Positions 52,995-63,260 are shown, numbered from the stretch's first letter. The stretch is 64,000 nucleotides of DNA from Caldithrix sp964598255 (GCA_964598255.1 CAZRBA010000071.1:44416-108415), one strand, 5' to 3'. Notes: generated by a model not told the origin, from the letters alone. Numbers and translations are program-made.

Positions 52995-55682
52995 TTATCC
53001 GTTTTTTTCTTCCATGTCTTCGGCCTGAATAAAAATTTTTCGATAGGGAATAATTTGAATGGGATCGGGCAAGGCAAAACAGATGTTTTCTTGGCGGGGT
53101 ATGTCGGGATGCACAAATTGAATTTCCAAAATATTTTCTCCGGCCTGCAAAAGAGCCGAAATTTCCACGTTAAAAGGATGATGCCATAAGGTGCCACCTG
53201 TTTGTCCGTTGATTTTAATCGTACAGGCATGCGGCAGAGAACCTAAATCGAGATAGTAACTCAAATCTCGGCGGAATTTACGCAAAACAAATGATTTTTG
53301 CAGTACCGGAGGTGTGTTTAGCGTTAAGGCTGTTTTAGGCAAGTCGTCCAGATGAATCATTTGTTTTGCGTTTGGCGTTAATAAAATCCAATGATCCGAT
53401 GAAAGTAAAATCGGGTTAAGTTTTTCGCGAATGTGTACCGGGACTTTTAAGTTTTTCTCACCTTTCTCCAATCTTAAATTTACGGCCCCGGTAAATGAAT
53501 TGCGCAATTGTACGACAAAGGTTCCGGATTTAGGTGAGAATACATGGCATTCTTCGGCGTCGCAAAAACCAATGTGCCAGACATCGGTAGAAAGTCCTTT
53601 TTGTAAAATGACCAGTTTGCTTTCCATGGGGCGCAATGATACGGGAATTGTCAGTTGCTCGCCGTCCCGTTTCCAAAAATGTAACGGTTTTTGAATTTGT
53701 TTTTTAAAATCCCAGTAAAAAGGAAAAGCTTTTTTGCGAGAATGAATGGTTAACTGGCAGGTTAATTGGGGATCGGCATTGGTTACAAAAACAAAAAAAG
53801 CTTCTTGCGTTTCGCGAATTCGGGCCAGCACACGGTTTGCCTTGCTTTTGATAAATACATTGGCACTTTGAACATACGGCTGAAGAAAATCGCGCAAAAG
53901 TTTTATTTTGGGGACATACCAGCTTTTGCCGCCATTATCGCTTTGCAAAAAGGTAATGCTTTGTATGTCCGGTTCCACGATCCAAAGTTTTTTCCGAATC
54001 TTTTCAAAGTGTTTTTGTTTGTCACGTAATTCCACCTGCGAAGGAATTTTTTGAACGGCCGCAATTTGGCCGCCTTGGGTAAAAAAGGAGAGAAGCTTTT
54101 TTAATGTTAAAAAGGGGATGACCTGAATAGCCGGAAGCAAAACCAAGCTATAGGTTTTTTGCTGGAATTTGATTTTTCCGTCTTCAATTTTGCAATAGTG
54201 ATTGGAATTAAAAAGATCAAAATTTACCAATTCGAATCCGATACCCGAAAAATGTAAATCCTGCAGAATTTTTTGAAATGTATTTTGGCCCTGATCCAAA
54301 GAAGGATACAAAACCAAAATTTGTCCTACCGGAAGCCCTCTGGATAGAAATGCACCGATTTGATTAGCATATTTGATTTTATTTATTAAGTAGGATTTAT
54401 GTTCTTCATCCGGCAGATGATCATCGATTTCAGCTTTCCACCAAAATTGTGTGGCTCCGGCTTGCGCTAACAAATCGATATGAAATTTTTGTTCCGGAAG
54501 AGAAAATTCGGAAAAAAATAGGGTGTGCCCAAGCACGGGAAGGCTTCCGTTGGTTTCGGCAAATAATTGACTTTCGGCGCGTTTTAAACTGCTTAATGTT
54601 TTCCAGAAATACGGCGTTTCGATTTCATATTTGGCCGTATTCACATAAACAATAAACTGATGATTTAAATCCAAAAGCTGCGCTAACGAAGAATCGGGTT
54701 GAATTAAATAGTGTACCTGCGGTGAGAGAATATTAAAACGCGGACGCAGCATGGAATTAAAATACCGTTTAAAAACAATACTTAAAAATATGTTGTGTAT
54801 GGGATCGTTCGGACTGTTTGCGTAATAGAATGCAATGGTTTTTTTAATGCCTTTTAAAACTTTTTCCAGATTTTCGGAATAAGAAACCCCGTTAAACTGT
54901 TGGTCAACATCGAACATTTCTTCCAAATGGTAAACCACTCCGCTGATAGGTACCGGAAATTTGAGAAGCAACGATTTAAACCACTTTTGTAAAGCGGCGA
55001 AGGCCGTTGCATCATAATAATTAAACGTTCGGGATACGGGAGTCTGCGTAGCGAAATAATATCGCCGCAGTATCACTATTTTAGCGTCATTCAGATGCTT
55101 GGTTTCTATTTTAAGTGTACCGGTGAAAATATCCAGCTTGTCGGTAATATCCTGAACTTCTTCGTAAATGTTGTTGGTTTGTTGACCTGTAAAAAGCAAA
55201 AATACAGAATCTACGTCATTGGGGTTTTTAACGGATAAGCGGAAATGCGGCCTTGAGGTATCAATGGAATAAATTTCGGGTGACGTATTAAAAAAATGAA
55301 AAATTTTTTTTCCGAAACGCGTATGCCGCTTAAAATAATCTTTATTGCAAAACAAACGCGGCAAAAGCATGGAATCTGCCTTTTGCATATTTTGTAGTAA
55401 AAAACGGGATAACGGCGGCCGAAATAAAATCTGGTATTCAAAGGGAAAATCTTGGCTTGGCAAGGCCGGTTCCTTGCTTAAAAAACGGGCAATATCGTTG
55501 TAATCACCATAAAGTATTATTTTTTTTGAACCCAATTTGTGCAAATAACGCCACAATTGCTTCGAATCCGAAACGGAGCAGTGGCTTTTTACGGTTAAAA
55601 GAACATTTGTTGATGACGGTTCTTGCTTGGACCGGAATCCCGGCCTGCGATTACCTAAATAAGCCATGCAGCAAAACCCCAT
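52995..55682 (-). CDS. GH106-like glycoside hydrolase-related protein
   Basis: 895 residues. I place it by pattern: a central segment (ILVLYPSLDQG, then GFELVNFDLFN, TYSLVLLPAIQVIPFLTLKK) and a C-terminal jelly roll (INGQTGGTLWHHPFNVEISALLQAGENILEIQF) resemble GH106 alpha-L-rhamnosidases and related proteins. No signal peptide is evident at either candidate start (55682 or 55667), which is odd for that group. Catalytic residues could not be assigned. It converges on the secreted glycosidase gene with a 14-base gap. I am unsure whether it is active. Confidence 0.65.
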   Translation of the reverse strand: MGFCCMAYLGNRRPGFRSKQEPSSTNVLLTVKSHCSVSDSKQLWRYLHKLGSKKIILYGDYNDIARFLSKEPALPSQDFPFEYQILFRPPLSRFLLQNMQKADSMLLPRLFCNKDYFKRHTRFGKKIFHFFNTSPEIYSIDTSRPHFRLSVKNPNDVDSVFLLFTGQQTNNIYEEVQDITDKLDIFTGTLKIETKHLNDAKIVILRRYYFATQTPVSRTFNYYDATAFAALQKWFKSLLLKFPVPISGVVYHLEEMFDVDQQFNGVSYSENLEKVLKGIKKTIAFYYANSPNDPIHNIFLSIVFKRYFNSMLRPRFNILSPQVHYLIQPDSSLAQLLDLNHQFIVYVNTAKYEIETPYFWKTLSSLKRAESQLFAETNGSLPVLGHTLFFSEFSLPEQKFHIDLLAQAGATQFWWKAEIDDHLPDEEHKSYLINKIKYANQIGAFLSRGLPVGQILVLYPSLDQGQNTFQKILQDLHFSGIGFELVNFDLFNSNHYCKIEDGKIKFQQKTYSLVLLPAIQVIPFLTLKKLLSFFTQGGQIAAVQKIPSQVELRDKQKHFEKIRKKLWIVEPDIQSITFLQSDNGGKSWYVPKIKLLRDFLQPYVQSANVFIKSKANRVLARIRETQEAFFVFVTNADPQLTCQLTIHSRKKAFPFYWDFKKQIQKPLHFWKRDGEQLTIPVSLRPMESKLVILQKGLSTDVWHIGFCDAEECHVFSPKSGTFVVQLRNSFTGAVNLRLEKGEKNLKVPVHIREKLNPILLSSDHWILLTPNAKQMIHLDDLPKTALTLNTPPVLQKSFVLRKFRRDLSYYLDLGSLPHACTIKINGQTGGTLWHHPFNVEISALLQAGENILEIQFVHPDIPRQENICFALPDPIQIIPYRKIFIQAEDMEEKNG

Positions 55683-55928
55683 GCTTTAAAAAACCGAATT
55701 GCGGTTCTTCGCAGTAATATTAATGCCTCTGCAGTTGAGTGCGGTTTCAATCTTTAAGTCCAATTTACAAATTAAGAACAATGGAAGCCACTAATCTTTT
55801 AAAATAAGGACAAATTAACAACGTTTTATAAGGCACGTTTTGTTCCGCCTGTCTTGATTCCTTTTATAAATATCGATAATATCATTCGAACATTAAATAA
55901 AAAAACTAAAGGGAAAAAGGGAATAAAA

Positions 55929-56882
55929 ATGGATTGGCCCAAACATTTTTCTTTCACAAACCGCCCGACACCCATTCAAAAGCTCGATAGAATGAGTGTA
56001 AAATACATGCCTTACGAAGTGTATTTGAAACGGGATGATTTTACCGGAATCGAGTTGACCGGTAACAAGGTACGCAAGCTTGATTTTTTAATGGCCGAGG
56101 CACGTTTGCAAGGTGCCGAACGAGTAATTACCTGCGGAGGTATCCAATCCAATCATTGCCGAGCAACCGCCTTTTATGCACAAAAACTCGGGCTCCGGAC
56201 GACGCTTGTTTTAAAAGGGGATCGGCTTGAATACCCAACGGGAAACTTTTTACTTAACCGTCTGTTGGGCGTTGACATTAAATTTATCTCGCGGGAAGAA
56301 TACCGTAACGTCAATGAAATTATGCACGATTTGGCCGAAACTTATCGGGAACCTTGCTACGTCATTCCCGAAGGCGGATCGAACCATGTGGGGGCCTGGG
56401 GATATGCGCTTGCTTTCGAAGAAATAATGCAACAAATGCCCGATATCGATAGCATCGTTGTAGCTACGGGCAGTGGCGGAACTCATGCGGGTTTGTTGTT
56501 GGGAAAGCTTTTGTCGGACAAGTCGGTGCACATTGTTTCGGTAAATGTGTGTGACGACGCCGCCTTTTTTCAAGAAAAAATCTCACGTATTTTGCAAGAC
56601 GTAAAGGAAACCTATCAACTTGGGTTTTCCGTATCTCAAAACGATGTACATATTATTGACGGCTACGTTGGGCAAGGCTACGGAAAAATCGAGGAAAGGG
56701 AAACGGAGGCCATCAAACGAGTGGCCCGCAGCGAAGGATTTGTATTGGATCCTGTTTACGGTATTAAAGCTTGGCTGGGTTTTGAAGATGCGTTACGCCG
56801 TCACGAATTACCAGGGCAAAAAGTACTGTTTATTCATACTGGGGGTATTTTCGGGCTTTTCCCTTTTGCCGAAAAATTTTAG
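55929..56882 (+). CDS. PLP-dependent D-cysteine desulfhydrase / ACC deaminase family protein
   Basis: 317 residues of the tryptophan-synthase-beta-like PLP fold. The Schiff-base Lys lies in ELTGNKVRKLDFL, the substrate-carboxylate loop is CGGIQSNHCRA, and the phosphate loop is ATGSGGTHAGLL. FIHTGGIFGLFPF near the end is typical of D-cysteine desulfhydrases and ACC deaminases, which cannot be told apart here. AAAAAGGG before ATG 55929 decides the start over an ATG at 55854. Confidence 0.88.
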   Translation: MDWPKHFSFTNRPTPIQKLDRMSVKYMPYEVYLKRDDFTGIELTGNKVRKLDFLMAEARLQGAERVITCGGIQSNHCRATAFYAQKLGLRTTLVLKGDRLEYPTGNFLLNRLLGVDIKFISREEYRNVNEIMHDLAETYREPCYVIPEGGSNHVGAWGYALAFEEIMQQMPDIDSIVVATGSGGTHAGLLLGKLLSDKSVHIVSVNVCDDAAFFQEKISRILQDVKETYQLGFSVSQNDVHIIDGYVGQGYGKIEERETEAIKRVARSEGFVLDPVYGIKAWLGFEDALRRHELPGQKVLFIHTGGIFGLFPFAEKF

Positions 56883-56958
56883 AAGAAGAATCGATAAAAA
56901 AATTGTTTCGATATTTGCAAGCGAATAAAAGTCGGTTAAATTAACGTAAGGGCGATAA

Positions 56959-57348
56959 ATGGCACAAATTGTTTTTTCTGCCGATGAACTGGTTCGGTTA
57001 CTATCTGCCTACCTCGTTACGACCGGCCGCATTTCGGAAGTTAAGGCCGAACAATCGAAAATTAAATTTAAAATAAAAACGCCAGGCATTCTGCCTTCCG
57101 TTACGGTAACTTTGGTATTTGAAAGTTTTTCTCAGGGAATCGCACATTTTGCTTTGCATGCCGGTTCTTTGGTTAAATTGGTTACAGAGCTTTTTGAAAT
57201 GCCCGATTCGGATTGGGTGAAAATAACATCATCGCGCATTTCGGTGGATGTAAATGCCATGGTACGAAAAAAAATACCTGATATTAGCATAATGAATATT
57301 CAACAACTTTCACCCGGACAATTTTTAGTCGATATTCGGATTGACTAA
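56959..57348 (+). CDS. Small protein of unknown function
   Basis: 129 residues, mixed alpha/beta, without signal peptide or membrane helix. I do not recognise the family. Two strand pairs (SKIKFKIKTPG and ITSSRISVDVNAMV) flank a short helix, followed by a FLVDIRID end. It follows the PLP enzyme by 76 bases on the same strand. Confidence 0.65.
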   Translation: MAQIVFSADELVRLLSAYLVTTGRISEVKAEQSKIKFKIKTPGILPSVTVTLVFESFSQGIAHFALHAGSLVKLVTELFEMPDSDWVKITSSRISVDVNAMVRKKIPDISIMNIQQLSPGQFLVDIRID

Positions 57349-57376
57349 ATTTGTCCGGATGCAACCCATTTATTGG

Positions 57377-57399
57377 TTGGCTCCTAATTAGACAGCCAA
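57377..57399 (+). terminator. Weak hairpin after the small unknown gene
   Basis: TTGGCT and AGCCAA pair across an 11-base loop, followed by an A/T-rich stretch. It may terminate the 56959 gene; the stem is short. Confidence 0.35.
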
Positions 57400-57524
57400 T
57401 TAAAATATTTTTGAGCATCCTGTTCTGTTGATTTATAACACAATACGACATATTGGTTTCGATTAAACTATTTACAAATTTAATTGTAAAAACGGACAAA
57501 ACAGAAAAGGAGAGTAACGGGGCA

Positions 57525-58415
57525 ATGCTTCAAGAGGCAATTAATCTTTACCGGCAAGGTCAGCTTAATAAAGCGGAAGATATTCTGGAACATTTAAAAA
57601 ACGAAGACAAAAAGAATGCAGAAGTTTTTTATTATTTGGGATGTATTGCACAGGCCAAAGATGAATATGAAAAGGCTATTGATTATTTGGAAAAAGCCAT
57701 AAAGCTTGACAATGCGCAGGCAAAATATTATGAAATGCTTGGCGAAGCTTTGGGGCTTAAATCCAAAAAAGTTAACATTCTCAAAGCGGCCAGAACTCTT
57801 GGTAAGGTAAAAAATGCCTTTCATAAAGCACTCGAACTTGATCCGCAAAACTTGGGAGCGCGAGAAGGATTGTACATGATATATTTATTCGCTCCGCCCA
57901 TGGCCGGCGGGGATCAGGAAAAGGCGAATAATATGTTAGCCGAAATCGAAGCCATGAATCCTGCCCGCGGATTAATTGCCCGAGGCATGAAATTGATGAA
58001 GGAAAACAACTTGCACGAGGTGGAACGCGTTTTTGCTCGAGCTGCGGAAACAGGCAAAGACGATGCCGATATCCAAATGCGGGTAGCGCGCTTTTTTATG
58101 GAACGCAAGGATTTCCGTAAAGCATTGACCTGCATCGAGCAGTTCATAAATCTTAAACCTCAAGACCCTTCCGGCTATCTGACTAAAGGAGAAATACTAA
58201 GCAAGATGAATCGGGATGATGAGGCTCTGCAAAATTTTAATATTGCCATCGATAAAGACGATCAAAATTTGCGCGCCCGCTATCAACGCGCTTTGCATTA
58301 TCATTTTCAGAATAAAAATGATTTGGCCAAAAAGGATCTGGAATTTATTATTCAACAAGGGGCCAAACATCCCATCCGCGACCGCGCCAAAAAACTTTTT
58401 AAGGAAATTAAATAA
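57525..58415 (+). CDS. Tetratricopeptide-repeat protein
   Basis: 296 residues of TPR helices, about six repeats (for example AEVFYYLGCIAQAKDEYEKAIDYLEKAI and, near the end, DDEALQNFNIAIDKDDQNLRARYQRAL). No signal peptide, so it probably acts as a cytoplasmic interaction scaffold. The start at 57525 follows AAAGGAG at 11 bases; an ORF extension to 57453 lacks a site. Confidence 0.85.
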   Translation: MLQEAINLYRQGQLNKAEDILEHLKNEDKKNAEVFYYLGCIAQAKDEYEKAIDYLEKAIKLDNAQAKYYEMLGEALGLKSKKVNILKAARTLGKVKNAFHKALELDPQNLGAREGLYMIYLFAPPMAGGDQEKANNMLAEIEAMNPARGLIARGMKLMKENNLHEVERVFARAAETGKDDADIQMRVARFFMERKDFRKALTCIEQFINLKPQDPSGYLTKGEILSKMNRDDEALQNFNIAIDKDDQNLRARYQRALHYHFQNKNDLAKKDLEFIIQQGAKHPIRDRAKKLFKEIK

Positions 58416-58428
58416 ACCGAAAATTGGT

Positions 58429-58463
58429 AAGGGGAATTCGGCTTTGACGGCGGGATTCCCCTT
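58429..58463 (+). terminator. Probable terminator hairpin after the TPR gene
   Basis: AAGGGGAAT at 58429-58437 pairs perfectly with ATTCCCCTT at 58455-58463 across a 17-base loop. No strong T-run follows, so its efficiency is uncertain. Confidence 0.55.
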
Positions 58464-58587
58464 CTGTACTATTTGACCTTACCGAAACCTACCCGGTACC
58501 ATCGCTTTATTTGCACCTTTCATCTAATCGTATTAATCTTTATTTTGATTTCGCTTATTCAGTACTGAGTTTTGGAGGAAGTCCGGC

Positions 58588-60360
58588 TTGTCCATGCGTG
58601 CAACCCGTTTGGTTTTTATTGCCATTTTGGTTTTAGCCTCCGCTTCGGGCGCTTTGTTGCAAACGCAAATATTGCAGGTGCAAAACGTACGGTTTACAGG
58701 CGATTTACCCTTCAAAGGCACAAAACTCGAAAAAATTCTCGGGCTTAAAACCGGCGCACCCGTAGCGCTTTCCGAAATTAACATTCGACAAAAAAAATTA
58801 CTACTCTTTCTTAACCGTAAAGGATATCTTTGGGCGCGTATCGATTCGCTTCGTCTTTTGCCTTTGGCCGATTCGAGTAAATTCAACATAGAGTTGAGTC
58901 TTTACGTAGGACCGCTTTTTACCGTACAGCGTATTCGGATAATCAGCGATTCGATTCCGGCAAAGATATATGAGCATGCCTTGAAATTACGTGCGGGAGA
59001 ACCGTTTGATCAGGATCTTTTAACCGGGGATCTGCACACATTAACCAAAATAGCGGCCGAACGCGGATATCCTTTTGCCGAAATTAAAACGACGCCCCGC
59101 ATTGATACCCAAAAGCACACTGTTGCATTAACCGTTCGCATTCGGGAAGGGCGACGGATTTTTGTGAAAGGAATTGTTTTGCAAGGGAACCGCTACACCA
59201 AACCGGCTGTTGTTTTACGGCAACTTTATTTTAGACCGGGCATGAAATTCAGCCAATCGTGGTTCGAAAAAATTATTCCGCGCCTGCAAAAGTTACAAAT
59301 CTATCGTTCCGTTGACTTGCCGCAAATAATACGAACCGCCAAAGACAGTGTGGTTGTTATCGTACCGGTTAAAGAAGGAAATGCCACCACATTTGACGGA
59401 GTAATCGGGTACGTGCCGCGGCCTGGAACAAACCGCGTAGGTAGCCGCAAGGGCTATTTTACCGGTCTGCTGAATTTTTCTTTCCAAAATCTGTTCGGAA
59501 CCGGCAGAAAACTGAAAATATTCTGGGAAAAAAGCGATCGCTTGTCCGAACATTTTAACTTTAGTTATCTCGAACCCTGGGTATTGAACCAACCGATAGA
59601 TTTGGGCGGCAGCTTTGCCCGCGAGGTAAAAGACACATTGTACATTGCTTATGATTTGACTGTGCTGGCAAATTTGCATGTAAATGAAAATTTCGCCTTT
59701 TTTGTGAATTTTAACCGTCGCTCCGTTTTACCGGATTCACTGGCCGAATTAATCCTAGGCATGCGCAAAAATCGCGTTTACAATCTGGAAACCGGCATGC
59801 GCTACGACACGCGTGACTACCCATTGAATGCCACAAAAGGAGTGTTTTACCGAAGCAGTTACCGTTTCGGGCTGAAGACAAATTTGGGCTCTTTGCGTAC
59901 AATCTCGGGGGATACCCTGAGCAGAACCAATTCGTTGAGTACCCTGAGTATGACATTTGAATTGTACCGGCAAATTTTCAAAAATCAGGTATTGGCCCTA
60001 AAGTTAAACGCGCGCAAAATAAAGGGTAAGCACCTGCAGTTAAGCGACTATTTTTGGCTTGGTGGCAGTCGCTCGGTACGCGGCTATCGCGAAAAGCAGT
60101 TCAGCGGTTACCTGATCGGATGGGCAAATTTGGAATACCGTTTTATTACCGGGCAAAATACACGCATCTTTTTGTTCACCGATTTCGGATATTACGAGAA
60201 CAAAATTCCTGGGCAGGCTGCGCACGAGTTTTTACAAGGCACAGGATTGGGATTGCGTTTTGAGACCCCGCTTGGAATAATGGGGTTGGACTTCGGGTTG
60301 GCCAAAGGGGAGGGTTTTAACCAGGCTAAAATCCATTTCGGCTTAACCAATCGTTTTTAA
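58588..60360 (+). CDS. Omp85-family outer-membrane protein (BamA/TamA-like)
   Basis: 590 residues. After a signal peptide (LVFIAILVLASASGA) come three POTRA-like units in the first 270 residues (LQVQNVRFTGD, FTVQRIRIISD, IFVKGIVLQGN) and a Bac_surface_Ag barrel. The barrel has the conserved loop motif SRSVRGYREKQ and ends in FGLTNRF. It is smaller than BamA (about 800 residues) and so likely a TamA-like or cargo-specific translocase. TTG 58588 has GGAGG at nine bases; ATG 58594 is the alternative start. Confidence 0.88.
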   Translation: MSMRATRLVFIAILVLASASGALLQTQILQVQNVRFTGDLPFKGTKLEKILGLKTGAPVALSEINIRQKKLLLFLNRKGYLWARIDSLRLLPLADSSKFNIELSLYVGPLFTVQRIRIISDSIPAKIYEHALKLRAGEPFDQDLLTGDLHTLTKIAAERGYPFAEIKTTPRIDTQKHTVALTVRIREGRRIFVKGIVLQGNRYTKPAVVLRQLYFRPGMKFSQSWFEKIIPRLQKLQIYRSVDLPQIIRTAKDSVVVIVPVKEGNATTFDGVIGYVPRPGTNRVGSRKGYFTGLLNFSFQNLFGTGRKLKIFWEKSDRLSEHFNFSYLEPWVLNQPIDLGGSFAREVKDTLYIAYDLTVLANLHVNENFAFFVNFNRRSVLPDSLAELILGMRKNRVYNLETGMRYDTRDYPLNATKGVFYRSSYRFGLKTNLGSLRTISGDTLSRTNSLSTLSMTFELYRQIFKNQVLALKLNARKIKGKHLQLSDYFWLGGSRSVRGYREKQFSGYLIGWANLEYRFITGQNTRIFLFTDFGYYENKIPGQAAHEFLQGTGLGLRFETPLGIMGLDFGLAKGEGFNQAKIHFGLTNRF

Positions 60361-60398
60361 ACAATGAATTTTTAGGGGTACTTTAAACGGAATTACCC

Positions 60399-61715
60399 AT
60401 GCGGCAAACATTGAGTTTAAAAAAAATATTCTTATTTTGGTCGCCTTTGTTAGCCACCTGGTTGATGATGGCCTTCGAAGGACCGTTTATCGCGGCCATT
60501 ATTGCCCGTTTGCCCCATCCCAAATATAACCTGGCTGCTTATGGCGTTGCCTTTGCTTTTGCCTTAATTGTCGAGGCCCCAGTTATCATGATGCTCAGCG
60601 CATCCACGGCTTTGGTTACCAATCGAATGTCGTTTTTCAAATTACGGCGATTTACATATGCTTTAAATTTAATACTTACGTTGCTGATGCTTGTTTTACT
60701 CATCCCCGATGCTTTTTATTACCTGTCCGAAACGCTGATGGAATTGCCCGACAAAGTGGCCCTTTTAACCTATCGGTCATTGTGGATTCTTTTACCCTGG
60801 CCAGCAGCCATCGGCTATCGACGCTTTTATCAGGGATTGCTCATCCGCCACAATTTAACCCGACGCGTGGCTTACGGAACGGTAGTGCGTTTGCTAACCA
60901 TGGCCGTTAGCGCTTTGACGGCTGCTTTCCTTTTTAAATGGCACGGGGCTTATGTGGGCGCCTTTGCTTTAAGCGCCGGGGTAACCGCAGAAGCGGTGGC
61001 TAGCCGTTTAATGTCTTTACGGGTGGCGCGTCTTTTCAAAAAAGAACGATCGAATAGCGGAAATATCTCCTATGGAGAAATTGTTCGGTTCTACTACCCG
61101 TTGGCCTTAACTTCGCTCATTGCGTTGGCGGTACAACCGTTGGTCACCTTTTTTGTGGGACAAAGCCGTATGGCTCTGGAATCGTTGGCCGTGTTGCCGG
61201 TGATTAGCTCGTTGGTGTTTATTTTCCGCAGTTTCGGATTGTCCTATCAGGAAGTGAGCATCACGTTTTTGGGCGAACACAACGAAGGCCTTAAACCGCT
61301 GGCTACATTCGCTTTTTTATTGATTTTGTTCGTTACCGGCGGAATGGTGTTGGTCGGTTTTACTCCGGGGCACGATTTTTGGTTCGGCGTGGTTTCCGGG
61401 CTGTCAAAAGATTTGGTGGATTTCGCACGCGTACCGGTACGTATTTTGGTTTTATTACCCGCTTTTTCGGTGGTTCTTTCTTTTCAACGGGCCCTTTTGG
61501 TTACCCATAAAAATACCGCGCCCATTACTTTTGGAACCGTTCTTGAAGTTTTGCTCATTGCCGTCATTATGTGGTTCTTAATCGAACAGGCGAACTTTAT
61601 CGGTGCCGTGGCGGCAGCAACGGCTTTGCTTTTGGGACGTCTGGGATGCAATCTTTATTTGACCTTTCCCGTACTGCGTACTTTAAAAAGGCAAACGGCA
61701 CCTGCGGGCGGGTGA
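60399..61715 (+). CDS. MOP/MATE-like integral membrane transporter
   Basis: 438 residues with about twelve membrane helices. The opening FWSPLLATWLMMAFEGPFIAAII and the mid-protein EIVRFYYPLALTSLIALAVQPLVTFFVG repeat the same layout, as in the two halves of MATE/MOP flippases. The exact group (MATE, lipid flippase or ANK-like) and cargo are unknown. It lies 38 bases behind the Omp85 gene, so the two probably share a transcript. Confidence 0.75.
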   Translation: MRQTLSLKKIFLFWSPLLATWLMMAFEGPFIAAIIARLPHPKYNLAAYGVAFAFALIVEAPVIMMLSASTALVTNRMSFFKLRRFTYALNLILTLLMLVLLIPDAFYYLSETLMELPDKVALLTYRSLWILLPWPAAIGYRRFYQGLLIRHNLTRRVAYGTVVRLLTMAVSALTAAFLFKWHGAYVGAFALSAGVTAEAVASRLMSLRVARLFKKERSNSGNISYGEIVRFYYPLALTSLIALAVQPLVTFFVGQSRMALESLAVLPVISSLVFIFRSFGLSYQEVSITFLGEHNEGLKPLATFAFLLILFVTGGMVLVGFTPGHDFWFGVVSGLSKDLVDFARVPVRILVLLPAFSVVLSFQRALLVTHKNTAPITFGTVLEVLLIAVIMWFLIEQANFIGAVAAATALLLGRLGCNLYLTFPVLRTLKRQTAPAGG

Positions 61716-61855
61716 GTGGTTCAAACGGAGAACCATCCTATTTGCGTTTTTGTTTGACCTATGCAGGCCGAAATCCGATTTCCACTCCGTAACTTTAGTA
61801 CTGGATACGTATCTGAAAAGCGTTTAAATTTTGTCCCGATGCGGTAAAAAATACT

Positions 61856-61879
61856 TTCCGGTAATCCAAACTACCGGAA
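61856..61879. promoter_or_regulatory. Inverted repeat in the radA upstream region
   Basis: TTCCGGTA and TACCGGAA form a perfect 8-bp inverted repeat with an 8-base centre, 31 bases before the radA start. It could be an operator or a leader hairpin. It does not match the GAAC-N4-GTTC SOS box. Confidence 0.35.
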
Positions 61880-61910
61880 TTCATAGTACATGCAAAAACA
61901 GGAAAAAACA

Positions 61911-63260
61911 ATGGCAAAAAAACAACATGTCTATTTTTTGTGCGCTGCCTGCGGCTACCGATCCGAAAAATGGTTAGGCCGCTGTCCGCAATGCGGTGCC
62001 TGGAACAGTTTTGAGGAACAAATCGAAAAAAATACAGGAGGTAAAAACCGCCGAACGCAGGAACCGATCGATTTGATTCCTTTGCTAACAGCCGAAGTTC
62101 CGGAAGAAACCCGCCTCTCAACAGGCATCGGCGAATTGGATCATGTGCTTGGCGGCGGTAATGTGAAAGGCTCCGTTACTCTTATCGGCGGCGATCCTGG
62201 TATCGGAAAATCGACTCTGCTTTTACAAATGCTAAATACGTTTCGTACTACGGACAAAAAGGTATTTATTTCCGGAGAAGAATCCTTGCACCAAATTAAA
62301 AATCGTGCCAAACGTCTGGGTGTTTCCGAAACAAATTTGTATTATCAGAATATTACTTCCTTAGAGCGTATTGAACAGTTAATGGAAAAGCATCGTCCCG
62401 GAGTGGTTGTCATCGACTCCATCCAAACCATCGTCAGCGAAGAGATCGACGGCTTGCCAGGAAACATCGGACAATTGCGTTATTGTACGGCGCGTTTGGT
62501 GCAAATGGCCAAAGAACGCAATATTTCCCTGTTTATTATCGGCCATGTAACCAAAGAAGGTGGTTTGGCCGGGCCCAAAGTACTGGAGCATCTGGTTGAT
62601 ACCGTGCTTTATTTTGAAGGGGAGGCCAAAGCCGATTTTCGTATTTTGCGCAGCGTAAAAAATCGTTACGGTCCGGTTAACGAAATTGCTCTGTTCCGCA
62701 TGGAATCCGGCGGATTGATTCCCGTAGATAATCCTTCGGAATTATTTCTGAATTTGGACGTAGAAGACCGCATGGGCACGGCCGTGGTGGCTATTATGGA
62801 GGGTAACCGACCGGTGCTGATTGAAATTCAGGCTTTGGTCAGTAAAACTCAGTTTGGCGTTCCGCAGCGTACGGCCAGCGGCATTGATCATCGCCGCATG
62901 AATTTGCTGTTGGCGGTGCTGGAAAAGAAAATTGGTAAGCCCTTCGGTTTTTACGATGTGTTTATTAAAACGGCCGGTGGCATTCGGGTTACGGATCCGG
63001 CTGCCGATTTGGGAATTTGCATGGCACTGGTATCTTCGTTGGAAGAAAATCCGCTGCCCCGCGATGCGGTTTACATTGGCGAAGTGGGATTAAATGCGGA
63101 ATTGCGTCCTGTGCACCAGTTGGTCGATCGCCTTAAAGAAGCGGATAAATTGGGATTCAAGCGTATGTTTGTACCGGTCTCTCATCAAAAACCGAATTTG
63201 AAGTTAATGGGCCGGATGCAGGCCTTTAAAAAGCTAACCGAACTGTTGGAAAAGTGGTAA
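61911..63260 (+). CDS. radA: DNA repair protein RadA (Sms)
   Basis: 449 residues. Order: zinc finger (CAACGYRSEKWLGRCPQCGAW), RecA-like ATPase with Walker A GGDPGIGKST and the RadA-specific KNRYGPVNEI motif (KNRFG in E. coli), and a Lon-protease-like C-terminal domain (DPAADLGICMALVSS). RadA drives branch migration in recombinational repair. ATG 61911 follows AGGAAA; an in-frame ATG at 61890 lacks a site. Confidence 0.95.
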   Translation: MAKKQHVYFLCAACGYRSEKWLGRCPQCGAWNSFEEQIEKNTGGKNRRTQEPIDLIPLLTAEVPEETRLSTGIGELDHVLGGGNVKGSVTLIGGDPGIGKSTLLLQMLNTFRTTDKKVFISGEESLHQIKNRAKRLGVSETNLYYQNITSLERIEQLMEKHRPGVVVIDSIQTIVSEEIDGLPGNIGQLRYCTARLVQMAKERNISLFIIGHVTKEGGLAGPKVLEHLVDTVLYFEGEAKADFRILRSVKNRYGPVNEIALFRMESGGLIPVDNPSELFLNLDVEDRMGTAVVAIMEGNRPVLIEIQALVSKTQFGVPQRTASGIDHRRMNLLLAVLEKKIGKPFGFYDVFIKTAGGIRVTDPAADLGICMALVSSLEENPLPRDAVYIGEVGLNAELRPVHQLVDRLKEADKLGFKRMFVPVSHQKPNLKLMGRMQAFKKLTELLEKW

